From the NCBI GenBank assembly GCA_046351215.1, contig JAXLYX010000010.1, positions 220,146-284,145 on the forward strand: 64,000 nucleotides of DNA, in the 5' to 3' direction. The notes under the pieces are model-generated. The model was not told the DNA's origin and did no database searches. It saw only the letters and a list, made by a program, of their open reading frames with translations. The first letter of the stretch is position 1; each line of letters opens with the position of its first letter. Shown in pieces: positions 1 through 7,802 of this stretch. A program made the position numbers and the translations under genes. This DNA is from JAXLYX01 sp046351215 (GTDB taxonomy: Bacteria > Myxococcota_A > Polyangia > Polyangiales > Houyiibacteriaceae).

Positions 1-1416
1 CCCGAGCTTCCCGCCTGGGACTCGCTGACGCCGGAGCAGAAGCGGCTCTTCGCGCGCCAGATGGAGGTCTTCGCGGGCTTCGGCGAGCACACGGACCACG
101 AGATCGGCCGGCTCATCGACGCCCTCGAAGCGACCGGCGAGATGGACAACACGCTCGTCCTCTACATCGTCGGCGACAACGGCTCGAGCGCCGAGGGCGG
201 GATGAACGGCCTCTTCAACGAGACGACGTACTTCAACGGCGTACCGGAGACGCTCGAGCAGCAGCTCGCCGTGATCGACCGGCTCGGCGGCCCCGAGAGC
301 AACAACCACTTCTCGGCCGCCTGGGCGGTCGCGGGCAACACGCCCTTCACCTGGGCGAAGCAGGTGGCCTCGAACTTCGGCGGCACGCGCAACGGCATGG
401 TCATCCACTGGCCCGCGCGCATCACCGAGGGCCGCGGCGGGCTCCGCTCGCAGTTCCACCACGTGATCGACGTCGCGCCGACGATCCTCGAGGCGACGGG
501 CCTCCCCGAGCCGCGCACGGTCGACGGCATCCCGCAGCATCCGATGGAGGGCACGAGCATGCTCTACACCTTCGACCATCCGGACGCGCCGACCACGCAC
601 ACGACGCAGTACTTCGAGATGTTCGGGAACCGAGGCATCTACCACGACGGCTGGTTCGCGGGGACGATCCACCGCGCGCCGTGGGAGCACCAGCCCCGCC
701 ATCCGCTCACCGAGGACGTGTGGGAGCTCTACCACGTGAGCGAGGACTTCTCGCAGGCTCACGACCTCGCCGCGCAGAACCCCGAGAAGCTCGCCGAGCT
801 GCAGGCGCTCTTCCTCCGCGAGGCCGAGCGCTACCACGTGCTCCCGATCGACGATCGGGTCCTCGAGCGGACGAATGCCGCGCTCGCTGGACGACCCGAT
901 GTCATGGCGGGCCGGACCTCGCTCACCGTCTACCCGGGCATGACCGGCATGATGGAGAACGCCTTCCTCAACGTGAAGAACCACTCCTTCACGATCACGG
1001 CCGAGCTCGACCTCCCGCGCGGACGCGCCGAGGGCGTGATCCTCGCGCAGGGCGGCCGCTTCGCCGGCTGGAGCCTCTACGTCACGGGCGGCAAGCTCGC
1101 CTTCGCCTACAACTGGGTCGGGGTGCAGACGTACACGATCACGGCGCCGCGGGCCCTGCCCACCGGCCACGTGACCGTCCGCTTCGAGTTCCAGTACGAG
1201 GGCGGCGGACCCGGCCGCGGCGGTACCGGCATCCTCTTCGTCGGCGACCAGGAGGTCGCGCGAGGGAACATCGCCCATACGGTGGCGATGGCCTTCTCGG
1301 GCGACGAGTCGGCCGACGTCGGGGTGGACACCGGCACGGCGGTCACGAGCGCCTACCGCGAGCGCGAGAACGCCTTCACCGGCACGATCCGCCAGGTGAC
1401 GATCGAGACGCACTGA
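1..1416 (+). CDS. Sulfatase (arylsulfatase family), C-terminal part, cut by window edge
   Basis: The reading frame is open from base 1, so the N-terminal half lies outside the window and 471 residues are visible. They match the complete sulfatase at 11704-14142 at about 90% identity by eye, with no obvious gaps. The visible part holds the late alkaline-phosphatase-fold segments, including VGDNGSSAEGG and the GTRNGMVIHWPARI stretch, followed by a C-terminal beta-sandwich-like region. Family members hydrolyse sulfate esters using a formylglycine; that residue would be upstream of base 1. The ATG at 61 is internal. Export as a lipoprotein is inferred from the paralogue. A hairpin follows the stop codon. 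Confidence 0.9.
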   Translation, partial: PELPAWDSLTPEQKRLFARQMEVFAGFGEHTDHEIGRLIDALEATGEMDNTLVLYIVGDNGSSAEGGMNGLFNETTYFNGVPETLEQQLAVIDRLGGPESNNHFSAAWAVAGNTPFTWAKQVASNFGGTRNGMVIHWPARITEGRGGLRSQFHHVIDVAPTILEATGLPEPRTVDGIPQHPMEGTSMLYTFDHPDAPTTHTTQYFEMFGNRGIYHDGWFAGTIHRAPWEHQPRHPLTEDVWELYHVSEDFSQAHDLAAQNPEKLAELQALFLREAERYHVLPIDDRVLERTNAALAGRPDVMAGRTSLTVYPGMTGMMENAFLNVKNHSFTITAELDLPRGRAEGVILAQGGRFAGWSLYVTGGKLAFAYNWVGVQTYTITAPRALPTGHVTVRFEFQYEGGGPGRGGTGILFVGDQEVARGNIAHTVAMAFSGDESADVGVDTGTAVTSAYRERENAFTGTIRQVTIETH

Positions 1417-1436
1417 GCCCTCTCCGAAGGGCACGA

Positions 1437-1470
1437 AGGCCGCTCCGCCGTCCGTGCGACGGGGCGGCCT
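1437..1470 (+). terminator. Hairpin downstream of sulfatase
   Basis: AGGCCGC (1437-1443) pairs with GCGGCCT (1464-1470), and the stem can extend inward through CCGTC and GACGG with a bulge. It begins 20 bp after the sulfatase stop. It is followed by a pyrimidine-rich CGTCGTTCC and not a true T-run, so it is only a probable intrinsic terminator. Confidence 0.45.
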
Positions 1471-1641
1471 CGTCGTTCCGTCCGCGGGAGCGCGCACCGC
1501 CGGCAGGCCACCGGCATTACGACCTACTACAGCATTTCGCCGATCGGACGAAGGTGCCCCTTGTCCCCGACTCGGTACGGGACGACATTCATCCTTCGCG
1601 TGACGCCCGGCACGGCGTGCACGACGAGGCGGGGGTTCCAC

Positions 1642-3087
1642 GTGGCCAAATCGACGAAGACGAAGACGAAGACGCACGCGAAGACGGCCGAACGATCGCC
1701 GGGAGCGGAGGAGCCGGACTTCACGACCCCCGTCCTACCCGTCGAGGTGCGGATGGCCGAGGGCAAGGCGCTCCGAGCCAAGGTGCCGCACAAGGCGCAC
1801 GCGGAATACGATCCGCCGCGCAAGCGGCAGGACCCCGTGGACATCCTCGAGGCGCAGGCGCGGACACGGGTACCCCACCTCGTGCCGATCCGGTACGCGC
1901 GCATGCTCGCGAACCCGTTCGCGTTCCTGCGGGGCAGTGCGGCCGTGATGGCCGGCGACCTCGCGCCGACGCCGGTGACGGGCCTCACGGTCCAGTGCTG
2001 CGGTGACATGCACGTCTCGAATTTCGGCGTGTTCGGTACGGCGGAGCGCAACCTCGTCTTCGGCATCAACGACTTCGACGAGACCCTGCCGGGGCCCTGG
2101 GAGTGGGACCTGAAGCGCCTCGCCGCGAGCATCGTGGTCGCAGGCCAGTACCTCGGCGCCGACAAGGCTCTCTGCGAGGACGGCGCGCAGGCGATCGTCC
2201 GCAGCTACCGCAAGCGCATGCGGGAGTTCGCGGAAATGGGGCACATGCAGCTCTGGTACTCGCGCATCGACGAGCAAGCGGTGCTCGCGAACATCGACGC
2301 GAGCACGCGCGCCGGCGCCGAGCGCATGATGGCGAAGGCCCATCAGCGGGGGCATCTGCAGGTCCTCGAGAAGATGACGGAGCTCGTCGACGACCAGCAT
2401 CGGATCCTCGAGGAGGCGCCGCTCGTCGTGCGGGAGACCCACGACGAAAAGGGCCAGGCCGTGGCCGACTCGGTCTCGAAGCTCTTCGCGGTCTACGTGA
2501 AGTCGCTTCCCGAGGAGCGCCGGGTGCTCCTCGGGCGCTACCGGATCGTGGACGTGGCCCGGAAGGTGGTCGGCGTGGGGAGCGTGGGCACCCGCTGCTG
2601 GATCGTCCTGATGATGGGCAACGGCACGGGCGATCCGCTCTTCCTCCAGTACAAGGAGGCCCAGTCTTCCGTCCTCGCGCCCTACACCCGCGCGCCGAGC
2701 TACGACTGCGAGGGCAGGCGGGTCGTCGTCGGCCAGCGCCTGATCCAGGGCGCGCCCGACATCTTCCTCGGCTGGGGAGAACGCTACGGGATCCACTTCT
2801 ACGTGCGCCAGCTCCGCGACATGAAGGGCGGGGTCGAGTTCGAGCCCGGCAAGGCGAACGTCAAGAACATCGCGCAATACGGCAAGCTCTGCGGTTGGGC
2901 GCTCGCGCAGGCGCACGCCAAGTCCACCGATCCCGCCCTGCTCGCCGGCTACCTCGGCAAGAACGAGGGCATGGACGAAGCCGTGGCGAAGTTCGCCTTC
3001 CGCTACGCCAAGCAGACGGAGCGCGACCACGCGGCGCTCGAGAAGGCGGCGAAGTCGAAGCGAATCCAGGTCGCCGCGAGCCCGTGA
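1642..3087 (+). CDS. DUF2252 family protein (kinase-like fold)
   Basis: A 481-residue protein of the DUF2252 family, which is distantly related to aminoglycoside-phosphotransferase-type kinases and has no settled substrate. The sequence shows the family's GDMHVSNFG segment and the following NDFDET, corresponding to the catalytic and metal-binding loops of the fold. The N-terminus is a short Lys/Thr-rich tail (STKTKTKTHAK). I chose the GTG at 1642 because GAGGCGGGGG lies just upstream; an in-frame TTG at 1561 would add 27 unlikely residues. The gene ends 4 bp from the convergent carbonic anhydrase. Cytoplasmic location is inferred from the absence of a signal sequence. Confidence 0.85.
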   Translation: MAKSTKTKTKTHAKTAERSPGAEEPDFTTPVLPVEVRMAEGKALRAKVPHKAHAEYDPPRKRQDPVDILEAQARTRVPHLVPIRYARMLANPFAFLRGSAAVMAGDLAPTPVTGLTVQCCGDMHVSNFGVFGTAERNLVFGINDFDETLPGPWEWDLKRLAASIVVAGQYLGADKALCEDGAQAIVRSYRKRMREFAEMGHMQLWYSRIDEQAVLANIDASTRAGAERMMAKAHQRGHLQVLEKMTELVDDQHRILEEAPLVVRETHDEKGQAVADSVSKLFAVYVKSLPEERRVLLGRYRIVDVARKVVGVGSVGTRCWIVLMMGNGTGDPLFLQYKEAQSSVLAPYTRAPSYDCEGRRVVVGQRLIQGAPDIFLGWGERYGIHFYVRQLRDMKGGVEFEPGKANVKNIAQYGKLCGWALAQAHAKSTDPALLAGYLGKNEGMDEAVAKFAFRYAKQTERDHAALEKAAKSKRIQVAASP

Positions 3088-3091
3088 GCCC

Positions 3092-3943
3092 TCAGTCCGC
3101 GTGATCCGTGCGGAGGCCCCGGTCGCCGCGCGCCTGCGTCGGCCGGGCGTTCTCTCCGATGATCGCGCGGAACGCCGCGATCTGCTCCGCCGCGGCCTCG
3201 ATCGGCGTGGCGAAGACGATCCACTGCACGCCCTCGGTGCACGGCGGCGTCGTGAGGGAGCCCTCGTAGCGGTACGTGGTGCGGTCCACGGGCAGCAGGT
3301 AGGAGCCGTCGACCCGGACGTTCTCGTAGTGGTAGATGGTGCCCGTCGAGGTCGGGAGGTGGCGCGTGATGCGCGCGATTCCCTCGTTCGGCCGCCCTTC
3401 TCGGACGAAGACGGCGAGGACGGCGAGCCTCCCGTCGGCGCTCCGGTGAACGGCATGGAGCTCCATCGGGAAGCGGATGCCGTGGAGGGTGTGCTCGCTC
3501 GGCGTGTGCACGTGGAACTGGAGGAGCTGGTAGGTCGCGTCGCCGACGTGCATCGAGCCTCCGTCGGGCGTGTTCACCTGGATCGAATGGCCGGTGTCGA
3601 CGACGTCGGCGACGTGCTCTTGACGCACGATGCGGAGCGACGAGGAGCGATACTCGAGCGCGATCGCGGGGAGCTCCGTGACCGTGGCGGCATCGAGATC
3701 GATCGGCGATTGCGTGTGGCCCTCGCCGCAGACGGCCCAATCCCGCTCGAGGTGGCCCCATCGGCTCGGGCCGCTGCGCCCTGCGTAGCCCCAATGCGTC
3801 CGATGCGGCGCCGGCGCCGCGGTCACGGTCACCGGCTCGGGATCGGCGATCGGCGGGCGCGGCTCCGGACTCGCGGAGCCGCAGCCGATCGCGGCGAGGA
3901 CGAGGAGCACGGAAGGGAGGACGCGGGGTTCGGTGGGTCTCAT
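3092..3943 (-). CDS. Alpha-type carbonic anhydrase, lipoprotein
   Basis: A 283-residue alpha-class carbonic anhydrase, which interconverts CO2 and bicarbonate. The zinc ligands are visible as His144 and His146 in QFHVHTPSEH and His163 in MELHAVHR. The family's GEGHTQSPIDL segment (about 73-83) and the late SLTTPPCTEGVQW segment are also present. The N-terminus is a lipoprotein signal (SVLLVLAAIG followed by Cys21), so the enzyme should be membrane-anchored in the periplasm or outer membrane. The ATG at 3943 was chosen because it gives this signal; the longer frame adds 53 Arg/Ser-rich shadow residues. It is the last gene of a minus-strand run starting near 6665. Confidence 0.93.
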   Translation of the reverse strand: MRPTEPRVLPSVLLVLAAIGCGSASPEPRPPIADPEPVTVTAAPAPHRTHWGYAGRSGPSRWGHLERDWAVCGEGHTQSPIDLDAATVTELPAIALEYRSSSLRIVRQEHVADVVDTGHSIQVNTPDGGSMHVGDATYQLLQFHVHTPSEHTLHGIRFPMELHAVHRSADGRLAVLAVFVREGRPNEGIARITRHLPTSTGTIYHYENVRVDGSYLLPVDRTTYRYEGSLTTPPCTEGVQWIVFATPIEAAAEQIAAFRAIIGENARPTQARGDRGLRTDHAD

Positions 3944-3989
3944 GCGTCCACGGTTCCTACGCATGCGGGAGAAGGTCGCACGAAGCGGC

Positions 3990-4967
3990 TCAGTACTCGA
4001 CCGGGAGCCCCTTCGCCTTCGCCACCTTGTAGACCGAGTCGAAGACCTCGGCGTGGTCCCAGGGCGCATCGGCCGGCTCGCCGCGGAGCTCGCGGAACGC
4101 ACGCTCGACGTTCATGTAGAGGCGACCTGGCGCTCGCCAGTCGGCGTACGGCCCGAGCTCGATCCGCTTGGCGGCCTCGAGCGACGTGAGGCCCTGGTCG
4201 AAGAAGGTCTTCGACTGCTCGCGGAGGTACGTGAGGTACGCCTTCAGCTCCGTGATGCCCTCGACGCCGCAGACGGGGCCGTGGCCCGGCACGACGACCT
4301 GGGGGTTCAGACCGATCATCAGGTCGAGGCAGCGGAACCAGTTGTCGTACGAGCCGACCCAGCCCATCGGGGTGCACTGGCGGAAGAGGACGTCGCCCGC
4401 GAAGACGACTCCCTCGCTCGGCACGTGGACGATCGTGTCTCCGACCTGATGGCAGGGCCCGACGTAGATCAGATGCACCTCGACCCCGTCGAGGTCGATC
4501 ACGTGGCGCGTGTCGAAGAGGGTCGTGGGATAGACGAGCTCGACCCCTTCGAAGTCGTAGTCCTCGCGGAGCTGGAGACCGGCCGCCGCCACGCCCGGAT
4601 GGAGAGTCTTCAGGAGCAGGCGCGTGACGAAGCGATCGACGCCGTGCTGGAGATCGACGAGCTCCTTCGGATCGGCCACGGCCTTCATCCGCTCCGGGAC
4701 GGAGCGATGGGCGATGATCTCGGCACCCGGGAAGAGCTGATTGCCGTAGACGTGGTCCGAGTCCTCGTGGGTGTTGACGATCCGCGTCGGCATGCCCTTC
4801 CAGACCTTGCCGAACATCTCGATCATCTGGCGCGCGTGGGCGAGATCCGACTGCGTGTCGACGACCACTCCGCCGCCGCGGTTGACGAGCCCCGAATTGG
4901 CGTCGCAGACGCGGTTCTTCTCGTTCAGGACCGCGTAGCAGCTCTCGCTGACCTGCTTCATCTCCAT
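3990..4967 (-). CDS. MBL-fold metallo-hydrolase
   Basis: A 325-residue metallo-beta-lactamase-fold hydrolase. The metal motif is THEDSDH (residues 66-72), an HxDxDH variant of the usual HxHxDH. Later metal-site segments are VGPCHQVGDT, FAGDVLF and VVPGHGPVCG. The N-terminal half resembles proteins in which SGLVNRGGGVVVDTQ precedes the metal motif, as in SoxH-like and related hydrolases. No signal peptide is visible. The substrate is unknown. It lies 46 bp upstream of the carbonic anhydrase and 39 bp downstream of a small barrel gene, on the same strand, so co-transcription is likely. The Asp in place of the second His of the motif is worth noting for metal preference. Confidence 0.88.
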   Translation of the reverse strand: MEMKQVSESCYAVLNEKNRVCDANSGLVNRGGGVVVDTQSDLAHARQMIEMFGKVWKGMPTRIVNTHEDSDHVYGNQLFPGAEIIAHRSVPERMKAVADPKELVDLQHGVDRFVTRLLLKTLHPGVAAAGLQLREDYDFEGVELVYPTTLFDTRHVIDLDGVEVHLIYVGPCHQVGDTIVHVPSEGVVFAGDVLFRQCTPMGWVGSYDNWFRCLDLMIGLNPQVVVPGHGPVCGVEGITELKAYLTYLREQSKTFFDQGLTSLEAAKRIELGPYADWRAPGRLYMNVERAFRELRGEPADAPWDHAEVFDSVYKVAKAKGLPVEY

Positions 4968-5006
4968 GATCGTGCTCCCCCCGGGCAGCGATCGAGCGCC
5001 CGTCCC

Positions 5007-5516
5007 TCAGTACTCGAAGCGGAAGTTGATCGCCCAGCCCCAGCTCCCATCGCTCCGGCGCTGCAGGAAGAAGTAGGGCTGCATTCCGACCTTGAAGAAC
5101 ATGAAGCGGTAGCCCGCGCCGACGCGGCCGACCGCGAGGGTCCGTCCGTGGATGTCGATCTCGGCGCCGGTGTGGAGGAACGTGCGCACGTGGCGGATCG
5201 GATACCAGGCGAGGCCTCCGCCGACGAAGAACGAGTTCTCGGGGCCACCGGAACGCACGATGCGGCCGAGCGACTGCGTGAGGATCTCGATGCCCACGCC
5301 GTTGTAGGTGCGATCGATCAGGTATTCGTAGCCGAGGCCGACGGTGACGGCCTTCGTGTAGTTCGGATCGGTCCAGCGGGTGCCGCCGATGCGCGTGCCG
5401 CCGAAGTCGATGGTGAGGTGATGACCGCGCTCGCGGAAGTCGCGGTCGTAGCGTCGGAAGTCCTCGGCGGTCGGCGCGACGCCCATCTTGCCGAGCATCC
5501 ACATCATGAAGGCCAT
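5007..5516 (-). CDS. Small putative outer-membrane beta-barrel protein
   Basis: A 169-residue protein of unknown function. From about residue 30 it shows alternating polar and aromatic strands (HHLTIDFGG, KAVTVGLGYEYL, FFVGGGLAWYP, GAGYRFMFF, YFFLQRR) and it ends in FRFEY, typical of a small outer-membrane barrel. The ATG (5516) overlaps the stop of the upstream lipoprotein gene as TGATG, so translational coupling is likely. The N-terminus (MAFMMWMLGKMG) is hydrophobic but short and is not a clear signal peptide, which is odd for a barrel. It could instead be a cytoplasmic or peripheral protein. Confidence 0.7.
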   Translation of the reverse strand: MAFMMWMLGKMGVAPTAEDFRRYDRDFRERGHHLTIDFGGTRIGGTRWTDPNYTKAVTVGLGYEYLIDRTYNGVGIEILTQSLGRIVRSGGPENSFFVGGGLAWYPIRHVRTFLHTGAEIDIHGRTLAVGRVGAGYRFMFFKVGMQPYFFLQRRSDGSWGWAINFRFEY

Positions 5517-6040
5517 CAGCACGAGGCACCTCCATCGCACGTCGGAGTGGTCGTCGCCGGCATCGTCTCCGGGTTCGCGAAGGGCGCGACGCCCGCGTCG
5601 GACGGCTCCGCCGCTGCATCGGGCGCTGCATCGGCCGCGGCCCCCGCGTCCGCGCCTCCGTCGACGCCGGCGTCCGGCCGACACACCGGCTCGGTCTGCC
5701 CCTCGTCGACCCACTTCACGACCGTCGCCGTGAGGTAGCGTCCGTCGCTCGAGATGCCGGGGATCACGGCGTCTCCACCGGCCTCGCAGACGTGGCGGTG
5801 GACGACGCGCCGGAAGGTCGCCTCGTCCTTCGGCACGGCTCGGATCGAGAACCCCTCGATGTCCATCATCCCGATGACCTGGTACTCCCGCGCCGGGCGG
5901 TGGGAGATCACCTCGAACTCGCAATCGCGAGGCTGCGAGGGGCAGGTCGCGCCCCGGGGCACGAACGTGATGTGCGGGCCGCAGGCCGCGAAGGCCAACG
6001 ACCCGGCGAGGGCGAGCAGGGGGAGAACGCGCCGAATCAT
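5516..6040 (-). CDS. Hypothetical lipoprotein with Asp/Ala/Gly-rich tail
   Basis: A 174-residue lipoprotein of unknown function. The N-terminus is a lipoprotein signal (LLALAGSLAFAAC). The middle holds several Cys (CPSQPRDCEF, HVCEAGGDAV) and reads like a small folded domain of 80-100 residues. The C-terminal third is a low-complexity DAG/DAA linker (DAGVDGGADAGAAADAAPDA) of a kind common in myxobacterial surface lipoproteins, ending in CDGGASC. The start at 6040 was chosen for the signal sequence. The stop overlaps the next gene's start. No enzymatic motif was recognised. Confidence 0.78.
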   Translation of the reverse strand: MIRRVLPLLALAGSLAFAACGPHITFVPRGATCPSQPRDCEFEVISHRPAREYQVIGMMDIEGFSIRAVPKDEATFRRVVHRHVCEAGGDAVIPGISSDGRYLTATVVKWVDEGQTEPVCRPDAGVDGGADAGAAADAAPDAAAEPSDAGVAPFANPETMPATTTPTCDGGASC

Positions 6041-6098
6041 GGGTCCTGCGTACGCACGCGTGGGGAAAGGGTCAATCGAACAGTTCGAGGCGAGGGGC

Positions 6099-6665
6099 TC
6101 AGTGCGGATAGTCCGCGAAGATCCGTGCGACGTCCTGCTGGATCCGCTCGGTCGGATTGCCCTCGTTGGTGATCGTGCCCTGGGCGACACCGCCGAAGAC
6201 GATTTTCTGGAGCTTCGGGTCGACCGTGCCGACCACGAGGGAACCGACGGCGTAACTGACGTAGATGGGCTCCAGCCAGGCACAGGGGTCCCAGACCCAG
6301 CCCCAATAGCCCCACCAGTAACCCGGGACACAACTCCAGACGTAGCCGCCGCTCTGCTGCGAGGCGCCGAGGCTGAAGACCACGAGGTCGGGATTGCCGG
6401 TCGCGCCGTCGACCTCCGTCAGGCCGTACGCGAGGAGCTGCGCGCGCGCCTCCTCCTGAGCCGTCGCGAGGTTCACCGCGACGTTCGTCGGCGTCCCGGG
6501 CGGAGCGGGCGCCGTCGAGAGCGCGAACGTGTGGTACTGCGAGAAGTCCACCCCGGGATCGACGTGGGTCGTGATGGTGTCGTTGTAGTTGGTGTCGTCG
6601 GCGCACGAGCCGATGAGGACCGCCGCCACGACCAACGCCTGTCGAACGAAGAACCCAGGACGCAT
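6099..6665 (-). CDS. DUF4136 domain lipoprotein
   Basis: A 188-residue protein with a lipoprotein signal (VVAAVLIGSC) followed by a DUF4136 domain, recognised by HVDPGVDFSQYHTFAL near residue 35. A Trp/Tyr-rich patch (YWWGYWGWVWDP) lies in the middle. The family's role is unknown; members are envelope lipoproteins. It is the first gene of a five-gene minus-strand run reaching 3092, with gaps of -1 to 58 bp. The upstream 171 bp separate it from the divergent gene at 6837 and should carry promoters for both. Confidence 0.85.
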   Translation of the reverse strand: MRPGFFVRQALVVAAVLIGSCADDTNYNDTITTHVDPGVDFSQYHTFALSTAPAPPGTPTNVAVNLATAQEEARAQLLAYGLTEVDGATGNPDLVVFSLGASQQSGGYVWSCVPGYWWGYWGWVWDPCAWLEPIYVSYAVGSLVVGTVDPKLQKIVFGGVAQGTITNEGNPTERIQQDVARIFADYPH

Positions 6666-6836
6666 CGAACCCTCCCGCGGGCCGGACCCGCGCCCCTCAG
6701 ATGGACCCGCGCACGACCCGTCGCAAGGCGAGGGACGACTCGGCCGTTCGGGCGAATTGGCGACACCGCAGGCGTCGCGCTTCGAGCGCCGGCCACCCCG
6801 CCTCCTCGTCTACTCTCGGGCGACGAGGGAGATCCG

Positions 6837-7802
6837 ATGGCCATCGACGTTCTCGACGAGAAGCTCCACGTGCCCGGCCCCGGCCGCGCCTGGCAGGAGA
6901 GCTACTACTTCAATTGGTCGGATCCGGCGCACGATGTCTTCGGGCTGACGCGCATCGGTCTGAGGCCGAACGAAGGCCGTGCGGACGCCCTCGTGCTGAC
7001 GATCCGGAACGGCCGGCCCGAGTTCCTCTACCCCGGCGTCGGGCTCCGTCTCGGCGCCTTTCGCTCCCTGGATCCCTCGCGCGGGATCGCGATGGGACGG
7101 CTCCGCTTCGTGATGGAGGAGCCCCTCCGTCGCTGGCGCCTCGTGCTCGAGGGGCGCGACTCGATGGACCTCGTCTTCGAGGCCTGCAACGAGCCCTTCG
7201 ACTACCACGCCGTCGGAGGCGACGCGGCCGAGTTCGGCTCGCCGATGGCCGCGCACCACTTCGAGCAATTCGGACGCGTGCGCGGCACGACGCGCTTCCA
7301 CGGGAAGACGATCTCGATCGACGGCTTCGGGGAGCGCGACAAGAGCTGGGGCGAGCGCGACTGGGCCCGCATCGAAGGCTGGAATTGGCTCACGGCCCAG
7401 TTCGGCCCCGACTTCGCGTTCAACGTCCTCGACGTCTTCGACCGCGGCAGGCGGCACCTCGGAGGCTTCGTGTACCGCGACGGCGCGAACCACGCCGTGA
7501 AGGACTACACGGTCGACTTCACCTGGGGCGTGCGCGAGCACGCACCGCGGACGGCGCGCATCCGCATCGACGACGTCGACGGGGGGCACCTCGAGGTCGA
7601 CGCGCGCGCCGACGGACGCTTCCCGCTCTACCGCAAGCGGACGTGGATCGAAGAAGCGAAGGCGGAGTTCCGCACCGAGCTCGGTGGCACGGCGCGCGTC
7701 GGCCACGGCGTCCTCGAGCACGTCTTCCGCCCCGATCTCCGCACCACGCTCCGGCAGGCCGGCGACCTCTTCCCGGGGCTCGCGCGCGCGTTCCGGCCAT
7801 GA
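6837..7802 (+). CDS. AttH/CrtC-like (DUF7064-type) protein
   Basis: A 321-residue protein in which GFGERDKSWGERDW (about 161-174) is the clearest hallmark. I associate that RDxSWGxRDW signature with the DUF7064/tocopherol-cyclase/CrtC-like lipocalin family, whose members bind or hydrate hydrophobic molecules. The N-terminus opens with WQESYYFNW. The ATG at 6837 follows GAGGGAGATCCG, a good ribosome-binding site. The stop overlaps the next gene's ATG (ATGA), so it is co-translated with the dikinase-like gene. A carbonyl or polyene substrate is possible; the exact reaction is not known. No signal peptide is seen. Confidence 0.72.
   Translation: MAIDVLDEKLHVPGPGRAWQESYYFNWSDPAHDVFGLTRIGLRPNEGRADALVLTIRNGRPEFLYPGVGLRLGAFRSLDPSRGIAMGRLRFVMEEPLRRWRLVLEGRDSMDLVFEACNEPFDYHAVGGDAAEFGSPMAAHHFEQFGRVRGTTRFHGKTISIDGFGERDKSWGERDWARIEGWNWLTAQFGPDFAFNVLDVFDRGRRHLGGFVYRDGANHAVKDYTVDFTWGVREHAPRTARIRIDDVDGGHLEVDARADGRFPLYRKRTWIEEAKAEFRTELGGTARVGHGVLEHVFRPDLRTTLRQAGDLFPGLARAFRP

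Noticed and set aside
1561..1641. TTG start for the DUF2252 gene
   Set aside because: The added 27 residues look unlike coding sequence, and a good ribosome-binding site precedes the GTG at 1642.
3933..5738. 601-codon plus-strand frame
   Set aside because: Opposite the metallo-hydrolase, barrel and lipoprotein genes. Composition is Asp/Val/Arg-rich without a domain.
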